A stretch of DNA of 35,375 nucleotides from an uncultured Bacteroidia bacterium (GTDB taxonomy: Bacteria > Bacteroidota > Bacteroidia > Bacteroidales > Prolixibacteraceae), in assembly GCA_903850335.1 (NCBI GenBank), contig CAINLJ010000052.1, positions 1 through 35,375 of the forward strand. Direction: 5' to 3'. Numbering within the stretch: the first letter of the stretch is position 1; every line of letters begins with the position of its first letter. Shown in pieces: positions 1 to 6,786 of the stretch. The position numbers were made by a program, and so were the translations under genes. Under the pieces are notes generated by a model that was given only the letters and a program-made list of their open reading frames with translations, did no database searches and had not been told where the DNA came from.

Positions 1-37
1 CCTAACAACGCATATTCATCATTCCTACAAATCTTGC

Positions 38-110
38 GGTACTCTGTACCTTATTATTATTTAATCATGTTCCAAAGTTATCTGTTTTGAGGTTGGAGTT
101 TCACAACTCC
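38..110. repeat. Small hairpins near the window edge
   Basis: Two short inverted repeats lie here: GGTAC-TCT-GTACC at 38-50 and GGAGTT-TCAC-AACTCC at 95-110. Neither has a T-tract, so they do not look like terminators. With the hairpins at 161-215 they make the first 225 bases a repeat-rich non-coding stretch. No coding region is supported here. Confidence 0.35.
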
Positions 111-160
111 CGATTACTCTGCGGTAAAGATCTTTTGAAACAGACTATCTATTTGTAAAT

Positions 161-215
161 GACGCAATCAATTGCGTCTCAACATCGTATCAGACAGACG
201 CATTGCATTGCGTCT
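161..215. repeat. Pair of GACGCAAT palindromic repeats
   Basis: GACGCAATCAATTGCGTC at 161-178 has perfect 8-bp arms around a 2-nt centre. AGACGCATTGCATTGCGTCT at 196-215 is a second, slightly imperfect copy with 7-bp arms. Both share the GACGCA...TGCGTC core and lie 17 bases apart, just past the stop of the minus-strand aldolase gene. Palindromes of this type recur between genes in Bacteroidetes genomes from what I know. There is no U-tract, so termination is not clearly supported. Confidence 0.6.
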
Positions 216-225
216 TTACCTATTC

Positions 226-831
226 CTATAATGCTAGAATTATCCGTGCGGCCTCCTCAACAGTTTTTCCAAAAGACACTATTCCCTCGGCATGACCTCC
301 CATAACAAAGACTTTCCTCAATTGTGTTTCAGGAAGCGCCATCAGACGAATAATTTCATAGGCCATCTCAGGAGTTCCATACTCCACATCTTTTGCTGTC
401 GAAGGCAAGAGTTCAAGGTACTTTTCCCAAAGGGAGCGACTATGGATGTGAACAATAGCACCAATGGCGGAATCACAGGAGTAGATTGCCGCATGGCTCA
501 TCGATTCGGAAGATGCTTTGACCAATCCCCTGCACCACAATTCATTCTGTTTAAGTTCACATTTCTCAACTAAGGGATAATGTATCTGATCCAGCTCGGG
601 AATTCCTCCTGTCGCCGTCCCTGAAATATAAAACTGATCACTCTGCGGTACCCTGACAGAGACATTTCCATAGCCAATTCCATCAGGATAAGCACCGATA
701 AAAGTCCTTTGCCACAACTCTTCTCTCCAGAAATTGAGTGGATCGAAAAGTTCAGATGGGATATTAATCCCTTCAGGCTTAAGATGACAGATAAATTTTA
801 TATAGCCATCAAGTGGTTGAACAGTATTCAT
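226..831 (-). CDS. Class II aldolase/adducin-family protein (probable sugar-phosphate aldolase)
   Basis: A 201-residue class II (zinc) aldolase, close to the usual 200-220. Seen: the GYGNVSVR segment (53-60) and SGTATGG (70-76) of the phosphate-binding region, Glu109 as likely catalytic base, and zinc histidines His128 and His130 (HIHS) and His180 (GGHAEG). The Glu-to-His spacing of 19 and the HxH pair match fuculose-1-phosphate aldolase. Members cleave a 1-phosphoketose to dihydroxyacetone phosphate and an aldehyde. The gene lies 120 bases downstream of an mtnA-type isomerase on the same strand, so methylthioribulose-1-phosphate or 5-deoxyribulose-1-phosphate is the inferred substrate (Ald2/DrdA-like). 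Other family members, including MtnB dehydratase, share these motifs, so the reaction is not certain. ATG start at 831, with a TACCTTTG promoter element 20 bases upstream. Confidence 0.8.
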   Translation of the reverse strand: MNTVQPLDGYIKFICHLKPEGINIPSELFDPLNFWREELWQRTFIGAYPDGIGYGNVSVRVPQSDQFYISGTATGGIPELDQIHYPLVEKCELKQNELWCRGLVKASSESMSHAAIYSCDSAIGAIVHIHSRSLWEKYLELLPSTAKDVEYGTPEMAYEIIRLMALPETQLRKVFVMGGHAEGIVSFGKTVEEAARIILAL

Positions 832-851
832 TTATTCAGGTTAAGTTTACG

Positions 852-859
852 CAAAGGTA
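852..859 (-). promoter_or_regulatory. Candidate Bacteroidetes -7 element upstream of the aldolase gene
   Basis: The minus strand reads TACCTTTGC, matching the Bacteroidetes sigma-ABfr -7 consensus TAnnTTTG, about 20 bases before the aldolase ATG. No clear -33 TTTG is visible. It suggests the aldolase can be transcribed apart from mtnA. Confidence 0.4.
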
Positions 860-890
860 AGGAAAAGGAGGATTTAATTTTGGGATTTTT

Positions 891-910
891 CACCACAGAT
901 TACACAGATT
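891..910 (+). repeat. CACCACAGATTACACAGATT dispersed-type repeat
   Basis: This 20-base sequence contains the tandem ACAGATTACACAGATT pattern. It is a kind of non-coding repeat often met between genes in environmental Bacteroidetes. It sits between mtnA and the aldolase gene, next to the hairpin at 912-941. Confidence 0.4.
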
Positions 911-911
911 A

Positions 912-941
912 TTAAACACTGGTTCTCTTGTCAGTGTTTAA
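912..941. repeat. Intercistronic hairpin with a perfect 10-bp stem
   Basis: TTAAACACTG at 912-921 pairs exactly with CAGTGTTTAA at 932-941 across a 10-nt loop. It lies 10 bases after the mtnA stop on the minus strand. No U-run follows on either strand, so it is better read as an mRNA-stabilising or processing hairpin, or a weak terminator. Confidence 0.5.
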
Positions 942-951
942 ACCCTGGCCT

Positions 952-2055
952 TCAACGTTCCGGGAATAATTTAACTATCGACTCCTTATTAGCCTGGCAA
1001 ATCCCACGTTCAGTGATCAGTCCTGTAACATATCTGGCAGGGGTAACATCAAATCCATAATTTGCTACAGGCGATTTTGGATTGATAATTCTCATCTTTG
1101 CAATTGTACCATCCTCAAGCTCACCTTCTAAATGACTTACCTCTTCGCCATCTCGTTGTTCGATAGGTATTTGACTAATTCCATCCTCCATTGTGAAATC
1201 TATTGTAGACGAAGGAAGCGCAACATAAAATGGAACCTTGTTATCAAAAGCTGCCAAAGCCTTCAGGTAGGTTCCTATTTTATTTGCTACATCGCCTGTC
1301 GAGGTGGTGCGGTCACTACCTACAATGCACAGGTCGACCAAGCCGTGTTGCATCAGGTGACCCCCGGCATTGTCCGGAATAACTGTATGTGGAACTCCTT
1401 CGTGCGACAGCTCCCAGGCTGTAAGACGTGCACCCTGGTTGCGTGGTCTCGTTTCGTCGACCCACACATGGACAGGAATCCCCTTTCGGAAGGCCTTGTA
1501 GATCGGAGCAGTTGCAGTTCCCCAATCGATGCATGCTAACCATCCCGCATTGCAGTGAGTAAGAATATTGATTACCCGACCATTATTTGTCCTGCTTATT
1601 TCCTCTATAAGTTGACAACCATATTCGCCAATCGCCTCAGACCATTTGATTTCCCTATCTTTCAGGCGGTCGGCTTCCCAAAGTGCCAATTCGATTGCGG
1701 TCTCCAAAGTAGGACAACTGAGTAGTCCAATCATGATCTCGTCGATGAGAATAGCCAGGTTTACAGCCGTCGGACGGGCAGTTTTAAGGTATTCTGCCAA
1801 ATCTTTGAGAGTATCCTGCCAGTTACTGGAATTTGACTTTAGTAAACCCAGGTATATTCCGTAGGCACCGGTTACTCCGATCAAGGGTGCCCCCCGGACT
1901 GTCATATTACGGATAGCTTCGAACGCATCGTCGGAAGAGTTGAGATCAACGATTTGAAATTCAAAGGGTAGCTTGCGCTGATCGATCACCTGAATGATCC
2001 GATTGTCCTCGGGATGTACCCATATAGTTTGAAAGTTTTTACCGTTAACTTGCAT
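952..2055 (-). CDS. mtnA: S-methyl-5-thioribose-1-phosphate isomerase (MtnA/DrdI-type)
   Basis: Aldose-1-phosphate to ketose-1-phosphate isomerase of the eIF2B-like family, 367 residues from the chosen start. Seen: RNMTVRGAPLIG (49-60), the catalytic-cysteine segment LTHCNAGWLA (Cys168), ETRPRNQGARLTAWEL (201-216), and the catalytic-aspartate segment GSDRTTSTGDVANKIGTY (Asp248). The frame is open to 2112, but the ATG at 2055 gives MQVNGKNFQTIW, which fits family N-termini; the extra 19 residues run back toward the upstream terminator and match nothing. It works in methionine salvage on 5-methylthioribose-1-phosphate; close relatives (DrdI) act on 5-deoxyribose-1-phosphate. No mtnB/C/D genes are nearby; a class II aldolase follows instead, pointing to the DHAP-type shunt. 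The substrate is inferred. Confidence 0.88.
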   Translation of the reverse strand: MQVNGKNFQTIWVHPEDNRIIQVIDQRKLPFEFQIVDLNSSDDAFEAIRNMTVRGAPLIGVTGAYGIYLGLLKSNSSNWQDTLKDLAEYLKTARPTAVNLAILIDEIMIGLLSCPTLETAIELALWEADRLKDREIKWSEAIGEYGCQLIEEISRTNNGRVINILTHCNAGWLACIDWGTATAPIYKAFRKGIPVHVWVDETRPRNQGARLTAWELSHEGVPHTVIPDNAGGHLMQHGLVDLCIVGSDRTTSTGDVANKIGTYLKALAAFDNKVPFYVALPSSTIDFTMEDGISQIPIEQRDGEEVSHLEGELEDGTIAKMRIINPKSPVANYGFDVTPARYVTGLITERGICQANKESIVKLFPER

Positions 2056-2137
2056 TGATAGAATCCAATCGTGAAGTGAAAAATAAGAAATGCCACCAAG
2101 GCTACGAAACACCGAGGTGCACCAATACGAGGTCTAA

Positions 2138-2165
2138 TAAAAAAAGGCCGGACTCGCATCCAGCC
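2138..2165 (-). terminator. Rho-independent terminator after the sugar isomerase gene
   Basis: On the minus strand GGCTGGA-TGCGAG-TCCGGCC forms a 7-bp stem (one T.G wobble) with a 6-nt loop, followed at once by a run of T. The pairing is imperfect on the plus strand (C-A), which supports minus-strand use. It lies 28 bases past the isomerase stop at 2193 and separates that gene from mtnA. Confidence 0.8.
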
Positions 2166-2192
2166 ATTCTGTGAGTTCTATTTTTTGAAAAC

Positions 2193-3188
2193 TTATTCTT
2201 TCGAGAACGCTGCGTCAAAGGCAAGCGAGCTTGGAGAGAAATCAACCTTTTTGACAAATTCGCATGATTCTACAGCACCCATTTCACGGTCCATACCACT
2301 GTCTTCCCATTCCACTGAGAGTGGTCCAGTATATTTGATATCGTTTAGAGCGCGGATAATCCTTTCAAAATCAACTCTTCCACGCCCTACGCTGCGAAAA
2401 TTCCAAAACCGGCGGTTATCCCCAAACTCGACATGTCCACCAAAGACACCGATAGTTCCAGGCTTATCGTTCCAGGTAACATCTTTCATATGGACATGGA
2501 AAATCCTGTCACTGAATTCATAGATAAATTGAACGTAATCAACGCCCTGATAACCAAAGTGACTTGGGTCAAAATTGAAGCCAAAGGCTGGATGATAATT
2601 AACAGCTTTTAATGCCCTTTTTGCTGTTTCAATATCAAAGGCGATCTCTGTAGGATGTACTTCGAGAGCATATTTCATACCCATTTCCTGATAGGCATCC
2701 AGAATAGGAATCCACCGTTTTGCAAAGTCCTCGTAACCAGCATCCAAAGTTTCCTGCGAAACTGACGGAAACGAATAGAGATACTGCCAGATTGAGCTTC
2801 CCGTAAATCCATTGACGACACTTAAGCCAAGGCGTTTAGCCACTCTTCCGGTTTCAATTATGCTGGCAGCTGCACGCTGACGAATTCCTTCAGGCTCGCC
2901 ATCACCCCAAATCTCAGGTGAAAGCATTCCTTTATGACGGCTGTCAGGATTATCGCATACTGCTTGTCCGACAAGGTGAGTAGATATAGCAAACAGCTTA
3001 AGATCATATTTTTTCAGCAAAGCCAGTTTCGCATCACAATAGGCCTGATCGGCTTTTTCAACTTCGATATGATCTCCCCAGCAGGCCAGTTCCAAACCGT
3101 CGTACCCGAAGGATTTGGCTTTTTGTGCAACTGTTTCGAGTGTCAGATCAGCCCATTGGCCTGTAAAAAGTGTTACTGCTCTTTTCAT
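2193..3188 (-). CDS. Sugar phosphate isomerase/epimerase (xylose isomerase-like TIM barrel)
   Basis: A 331-residue AP-endonuclease-2/xylose-isomerase-type TIM barrel, cytoplasmic with no signal peptide. Likely metal ligands: Glu176 (ALEVHPTE), Asp207 and His210 (NFDPSHFG), His231/His233 (HVHMKD) and Glu293 (VEWEDSGMD). Early barrel strands carry [13 protein letters not shown] (28-40) and STHLVGQ (69-75). Family members isomerise or epimerise sugars, keto-sugars or inositol derivatives; the exact substrate cannot be read. It starts 18 bases after the stop of the Gfo/Idh/MocA gene upstream, so the two almost certainly form an operon ending at the 2138-2165 terminator. This pairing is common in Bacteroidetes clusters for cyclitols or 3-keto-glycosides. 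Confidence 0.85.
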   Translation of the reverse strand: MKRAVTLFTGQWADLTLETVAQKAKSFGYDGLELACWGDHIEVEKADQAYCDAKLALLKKYDLKLFAISTHLVGQAVCDNPDSRHKGMLSPEIWGDGEPEGIRQRAAASIIETGRVAKRLGLSVVNGFTGSSIWQYLYSFPSVSQETLDAGYEDFAKRWIPILDAYQEMGMKYALEVHPTEIAFDIETAKRALKAVNYHPAFGFNFDPSHFGYQGVDYVQFIYEFSDRIFHVHMKDVTWNDKPGTIGVFGGHVEFGDNRRFWNFRSVGRGRVDFERIIRALNDIKYTGPLSVEWEDSGMDREMGAVESCEFVKKVDFSPSSLAFDAAFSKE

Positions 3189-3206
3189 TATATTTTTCGT
3201 TTATGG

Positions 3207-4367
3207 TTATTCTGCAAATTTGACCCATTTCTGTTCATCGTTGTATCCCGCTTCAACAACAGTATCAATAAACTGCATTCCACGAATACCATCTTCTACA
3301 GTTGGGAAGTCAAGCCATTCTGCCTTAGGTGTTTCTCCATTCAATTTTGCCCTGACGGTAAGGGAGAAGTTTCTGTAAATGTTGGCAAATGCTTCGAGAT
3401 AACCTTCCGGATGACCCCCTGGCGTGCGGGTATTGTGAGCTGCGATTCCACTCATGTAACCATTTCCAACCCGAACTACTTCTGCAGGCCGGTCACTCCA
3501 TTTGAGAAGTAATGTGTTTGGTTCGTGCTGATGCCATTCAAGTCCACCCTTGTCACCATAAACCCGAAGACGTATATTGTTTTCTTCTCCGGCAGCTATC
3601 TGTGTTGCGACAAGAACCCCTTTAGCTCCGTTGTCGAAACGCAGGAAGGCAGCCCCGTCATCGTCGAGTAATCTTCCGGGAACAAAAACATTTAACTCGG
3701 CACATATTTCAGTAGTCTTAAGTCCTGTGACATATTCGGCAAGGTGGTGAGCATGTGTTCCTATGTCGCCCATGCAGCCTGCCTTACCCGACCGTTTAGG
3801 GTCAGTACGCCATGAGGCCTGAGCATTTCCTGTATCTTCCAGTTTAGAGGATAGCCATCCCTGGGGGTATTCAACAAATATCTTTCTGATTTTGCCGAAA
3901 TCACCCCGGCGAACTCTTTCGCGGGCCTCTTTAACAGCCGGATAACCAGAATAAGTATGTGTAAGTGCAAGGGTCAGACCGGTTTGCTGAATCTTTGCCT
4001 TCAGCATTTTAGCCTCATCCAGGGTGAATGTGATAGGTTTGTCAATCACAACATTAAACCCATTCTCAAGAGCCATCATAGCCGGTTCAAAGTGGGCGAA
4101 GTTTGGTGTCACAATCGTAACAAAATCCATCCGGTCGCCCTCTGGAAGGGTTAGTTGATGTTCAAACATTTCAATATATGTCTTATAAACACGATCCTCA
4201 GGAAGGAAATAAGACTTCCCCGACGAAACGGAAACTTCAGGATTAATGCTGAAACAGCCACATACCAACTCAATCTGATTATCCATAAAAGCCGCGAGAC
4301 GATGGATTGCCCCAATGAAAGCATCACTGCCACCGCCTACCATTCCCATGCGTAATTTTCTATTCAT
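3207..4367 (-). CDS. Gfo/Idh/MocA family oxidoreductase (cytoplasmic)
   Basis: A 386-residue NAD(P)-dependent sugar or cyclitol dehydrogenase. Seen: an N-terminal Rossmann nucleotide-binding loop [16 protein letters not shown] (8-23); the EKP-type motif as DKP (109-111), with Asp replacing the usual Glu before the conserved lysine; and the substrate-site segment [16 protein letters not shown] (200-215), where Asp201 and His205 correspond to family catalytic positions. There is no Tat signal, unlike the second family member at 5371-6744. ATG at 4367. It is the first gene of an apparent two-gene operon with the TIM-barrel isomerase 18 bases downstream, so it probably oxidises or reduces the same sugar. 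The substrate is unknown. Confidence 0.88.
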   Translation of the reverse strand: MNRKLRMGMVGGGSDAFIGAIHRLAAFMDNQIELVCGCFSINPEVSVSSGKSYFLPEDRVYKTYIEMFEHQLTLPEGDRMDFVTIVTPNFAHFEPAMMALENGFNVVIDKPITFTLDEAKMLKAKIQQTGLTLALTHTYSGYPAVKEARERVRRGDFGKIRKIFVEYPQGWLSSKLEDTGNAQASWRTDPKRSGKAGCMGDIGTHAHHLAEYVTGLKTTEICAELNVFVPGRLLDDDGAAFLRFDNGAKGVLVATQIAAGEENNIRLRVYGDKGGLEWHQHEPNTLLLKWSDRPAEVVRVGNGYMSGIAAHNTRTPGGHPEGYLEAFANIYRNFSLTVRAKLNGETPKAEWLDFPTVEDGIRGMQFIDTVVEAGYNDEQKWVKFAE

Positions 4368-4633
4368 GATTTTTTATTTTGTATCGTTAAGCGTTAATTA
4401 ATGGGCAATAAAATTACAAACAATACTTCAACAAAACATAAGAATGGAATTAATTATCTGTCCCTAAAAAAGATTTTTTGTAATAGCCGACGCAATAGTT
4501 TGTATAATCCTGTTATTTTCGTGGGCGAAAAATTACTTCCTGATCCAATGTCTAAATCTCATTGGCATTCCAGAGAAGTAGAAAGCAGAAAGGTCTTTAG
4601 AATGGATAAAACAGTATATATCTGAAAATTGCA
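4368..4633. other. Divergent intergenic region between Gfo/Idh and M15 genes
   Basis: This AT-rich stretch must hold promoters for the minus-strand Gfo/Idh operon and the plus-strand M15 gene. I find no exact TAnnTTTG element on either strand. A 74-codon frame at 4401-4625 has no recognisable family or coding character. Confidence 0.35.
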
Positions 4634-5137
4634 ATGAGCTCTAAGAGGAATAAATCTTCTTTCCGAAATTTTGCACGAGTTTTACTTGTGATTTTTATTC
4701 TTGCTTTCGGATACTTTTGTTTTACAATTGGCTATGATCTCAGGGTGAGGTATGTGAATCATGAAGTTTTGAAAACTATGAGCGTAGCGAATAGTCAGTG
4801 TGCCGAAACGTTTAATCATTTTATTGCTGACATAGAAAAATCCACAAACTGGAAGGTTGAAATCATCAGCGGACTTCGGTCAAAGGAGGCACAAATTCAG
4901 CTTAAACGTGACAATCCGCGAAATGCCCCGGTGAACAAGAGCAGGCATGTGTTGGGCAGGGCAATTGACCTGAATCTCTACAAACGGGTTGGATTTCAAT
5001 TTGTTGTTTTGAAGAAAGCTAACTCGAAGGCATCGTGGCTGGCAACGGGAGTGCCTGAGATTGCAAAGAAATATGGTTTACTTTGGGGTGGCACCTACAA
5101 AACGTACCATGATCCGGTTCATTTTGAGGTGAATTGA
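4634..5137 (+). CDS. Membrane-anchored M15-family peptidase (DD-/LD-carboxypeptidase-like)
   Basis: A 167-residue peptidoglycan peptidase of the M15 (VanY/endolysin-like) type. A short basic N-terminus is followed by one hydrophobic segment (about 14-34), so it is probably anchored in the inner membrane with the domain in the periplasm. Zinc ligands are visible: His105 in SRHVLGRAIDLN, Asp112 in the same motif, and His163 in DPVHFE at the C-terminus. SGLRSKEAQ (79-87) fits the family's substrate-side strand. These enzymes trim peptide stems of peptidoglycan; whether the cut is D-Ala-D-Ala or L-Ala-D-Glu cannot be told. It is a lone gene, the only plus-strand one among minus-strand neighbours. 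Endolysin-like sequence might suggest phage origin, but no other phage gene is near. Confidence 0.8.
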   Translation: MSSKRNKSSFRNFARVLLVIFILAFGYFCFTIGYDLRVRYVNHEVLKTMSVANSQCAETFNHFIADIEKSTNWKVEIISGLRSKEAQIQLKRDNPRNAPVNKSRHVLGRAIDLNLYKRVGFQFVVLKKANSKASWLATGVPEIAKKYGLLWGGTYKTYHDPVHFEVN

Positions 5138-5237
5138 GATTCGGGGTTAGGCTTTTAGGTTGAGGGCTGTCAGGGGATGATGTTTGTAGTTTAAAAGTGG
5201 CAATTTGTGGATTTTAGCCGCGTTAAAAGTCTTTTTT

Positions 5238-5279
5238 ACCGCAGAGAATTCGCAAAGAAGGAGTGCAGAGGGCTCAGAG
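5238..5279 (+). repeat. Degenerate ACCGCAGAG-type dispersed repeat
   Basis: The stretch begins ACCGCAGAG and runs through GCAAAG, GTGCAGAG and CTCAGAG, a decayed tandem of a CGCAGAG motif. Similar fragments occur at 116-127 (minus strand), 30392-30400 and 35313-35340, all between genes. It appears to be a non-coding repeat relic. Confidence 0.4.
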
Positions 5280-5308
5280 TTAATGTGTTGTCAACAAATC
5301 GCCGGACA

Positions 5309-5344
5309 TAAAAACTATCCCCGCTACTTTTCGGTAACGGGGAT
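5309..5344 (-). terminator. Strong rho-independent terminator after the Tat Gfo/Idh gene
   Basis: On the minus strand ATCCCCGTTAC pairs with GTAGCGGGGAT over 11 bp (one T.G wobble) around a CGAAAA loop, and is followed by AGTTTTTAT. On the plus strand the wobble becomes a C-A mismatch, so the structure belongs to the minus-strand operon whose last stop is at 5371. Confidence 0.88.
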
Positions 5345-5370
5345 TGTTAATTATGATTTATTGTACGCGA

Positions 5371-6744
5371 TCAGCCTTTTTTCTCCTCTTTGGCTTTCCC
5401 GGGAACACGGATTGTGTACCCGCTCATATCCACATTGCCGATCTCAAGTTTCGCAGGAAGCATATTCATGCTCGAATTTGCAAGTTCCTCCCAGGTTACG
5501 GCGGCTCCTGTATAGGCAGACTCGCGACCCATAATAGCTGTTAAACAGGACACCGCAGTCTCTTCTGCCTGGTTGATTGGGGTGTTCGACCTGATATGAT
5601 TCACAAAGTCAACATGCTCAAGTACATAAGGATTAGTCTGTTTGAATTCAGCTTTTTCCTTTTCATAGTCGTATTTCCAGAGTATCTTACCCTGAAAATC
5701 TTTAATCTCCATCTTGCTGCTATCCCATGTTCCCTTTGTCCCAACGATATGTTCAGAGACATTATTCTCGCATCCGTCAATCTGGCGGCACATGCTGTGA
5801 AGGTGAACACCACCCTCATATTCAAAATCTACACTGAACATATCGTACTGATCTCCGGATAACCTGCGTTGCTTAGCACCAAAACCAACTGCCCTGACAG
5901 GTTTTTTACCAAAGAACCAATTAAAGACATCGAGATTATGAACGTGTTGTTCAACGATATGGTCACCCGAAAGCCATTTCCAGTTTACCCAGTCACGGAC
6001 CATAAATTCCATGTCTGACCATTCTTTTTTACGTTCCCGGTACCATAGCATCGACTGGTTCCAGTAGACATTCCCGGATACGATCTCGCCGATCAGACCA
6101 CTTTTAATCTGTTTGAAGCTTTCAACGTAACTTCTCTGGTGGTGACGTTGTGTCCCTGTAACGACACAAAGACCCTGTGTTTCAGCTTTTTTAGCACTAG
6201 CAAAAATCGAACGTGCTCCGACAGGATCAACACATACGGGTTTTTCCATGAATACATGTTTTCCGGCTTCGACAGCTGCTTCAAAATGGGTAGGACGAAA
6301 TGCAGGTGGAGTGGCAATAATAACCAGATCAACACCAGCAGCTAAAACATTCTTGTAATTATCGAATCCTGTAAAGCACATATTATCAGGAACTTCAACT
6401 TTATATTTTTCTTTAAGACTCTTTCGGCAATCGTCAATACGATCCTGGAATAAATCACCCAATGCGACGATCTGAACGTTTGTAGGAACTGCATCAAGGA
6501 AATTCTGAACTGCGCCTGATCCACGACCACCGCAGCCTATAACACCGGCTTTTAATAGTCTTCCATCATCTGCCTTGTCAACAAGGTTTGGAATATAAGC
6601 TCCTTCAAGTGCCTTTAAAGGGACCAGCTTTTCAGCGCCTGAACAGGATGCCAATACTGCACCCGCTCCGATAGTACCCACAACACCAACAACTGCTGAG
6701 GCTGAAAAAAAGTCTCTTCTGCTTAACGAATTCTTTTTAGTCAT
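5371..6744 (-). CDS. Tat-exported Gfo/Idh/MocA oxidoreductase
   Basis: A 457-residue oxidoreductase with a twin-arginine signal: SRRDFF at residues 8-13, a hydrophobic stretch (17-33) and LASC ending at Cys34, so it may also be lipidated. The Rossmann motif is VIGCGGRGSG, the EKP motif appears in VFMEKPVCVD, and the DHIVEQHVHNLDVFNWFFG segment supplies conserved substrate-side His and Asp residues. Tat export implies it folds in the cytoplasm, perhaps with tightly bound NAD(P), and acts in the periplasm. Related exported proteins take part in glycoside or sugar oxidation in Bacteroidetes, but the substrate here is unknown. It lies 42 bases downstream of the cytochrome-SUMF1 gene on the same strand, which suggests an operon and possibly an electron partner. 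Confidence 0.87.
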   Translation of the reverse strand: MTKKNSLSRRDFFSASAVVGVVGTIGAGAVLASCSGAEKLVPLKALEGAYIPNLVDKADDGRLLKAGVIGCGGRGSGAVQNFLDAVPTNVQIVALGDLFQDRIDDCRKSLKEKYKVEVPDNMCFTGFDNYKNVLAAGVDLVIIATPPAFRPTHFEAAVEAGKHVFMEKPVCVDPVGARSIFASAKKAETQGLCVVTGTQRHHQRSYVESFKQIKSGLIGEIVSGNVYWNQSMLWYRERKKEWSDMEFMVRDWVNWKWLSGDHIVEQHVHNLDVFNWFFGKKPVRAVGFGAKQRRLSGDQYDMFSVDFEYEGGVHLHSMCRQIDGCENNVSEHIVGTKGTWDSSKMEIKDFQGKILWKYDYEKEKAEFKQTNPYVLEHVDFVNHIRSNTPINQAEETAVSCLTAIMGRESAYTGAAVTWEELANSSMNMLPAKLEIGNVDMSGYTIRVPGKAKEEKKG

Positions 6745-6786
6745 GATCTTTTTGTTTAAATTGATTAGAATAATCTATCCTTTAGT

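Noticed and set aside
4401-4625. A 74-codon open frame upstream of the M15 gene
   Set aside because: No recognisable domain, odd composition, and it fills the divergent promoter region; treated as chance.
4634-5137. M15 peptidase as a prophage endolysin remnant
   Set aside because: It has a membrane anchor and no other phage gene, integrase or attachment site is nearby.
5371-6744. Tat-signal Gfo/Idh protein as a GH109 glycosidase
   Set aside because: GH109 enzymes share the fold and signal, but I cannot see decisive GH109-specific motifs; the general oxidoreductase call is safer.
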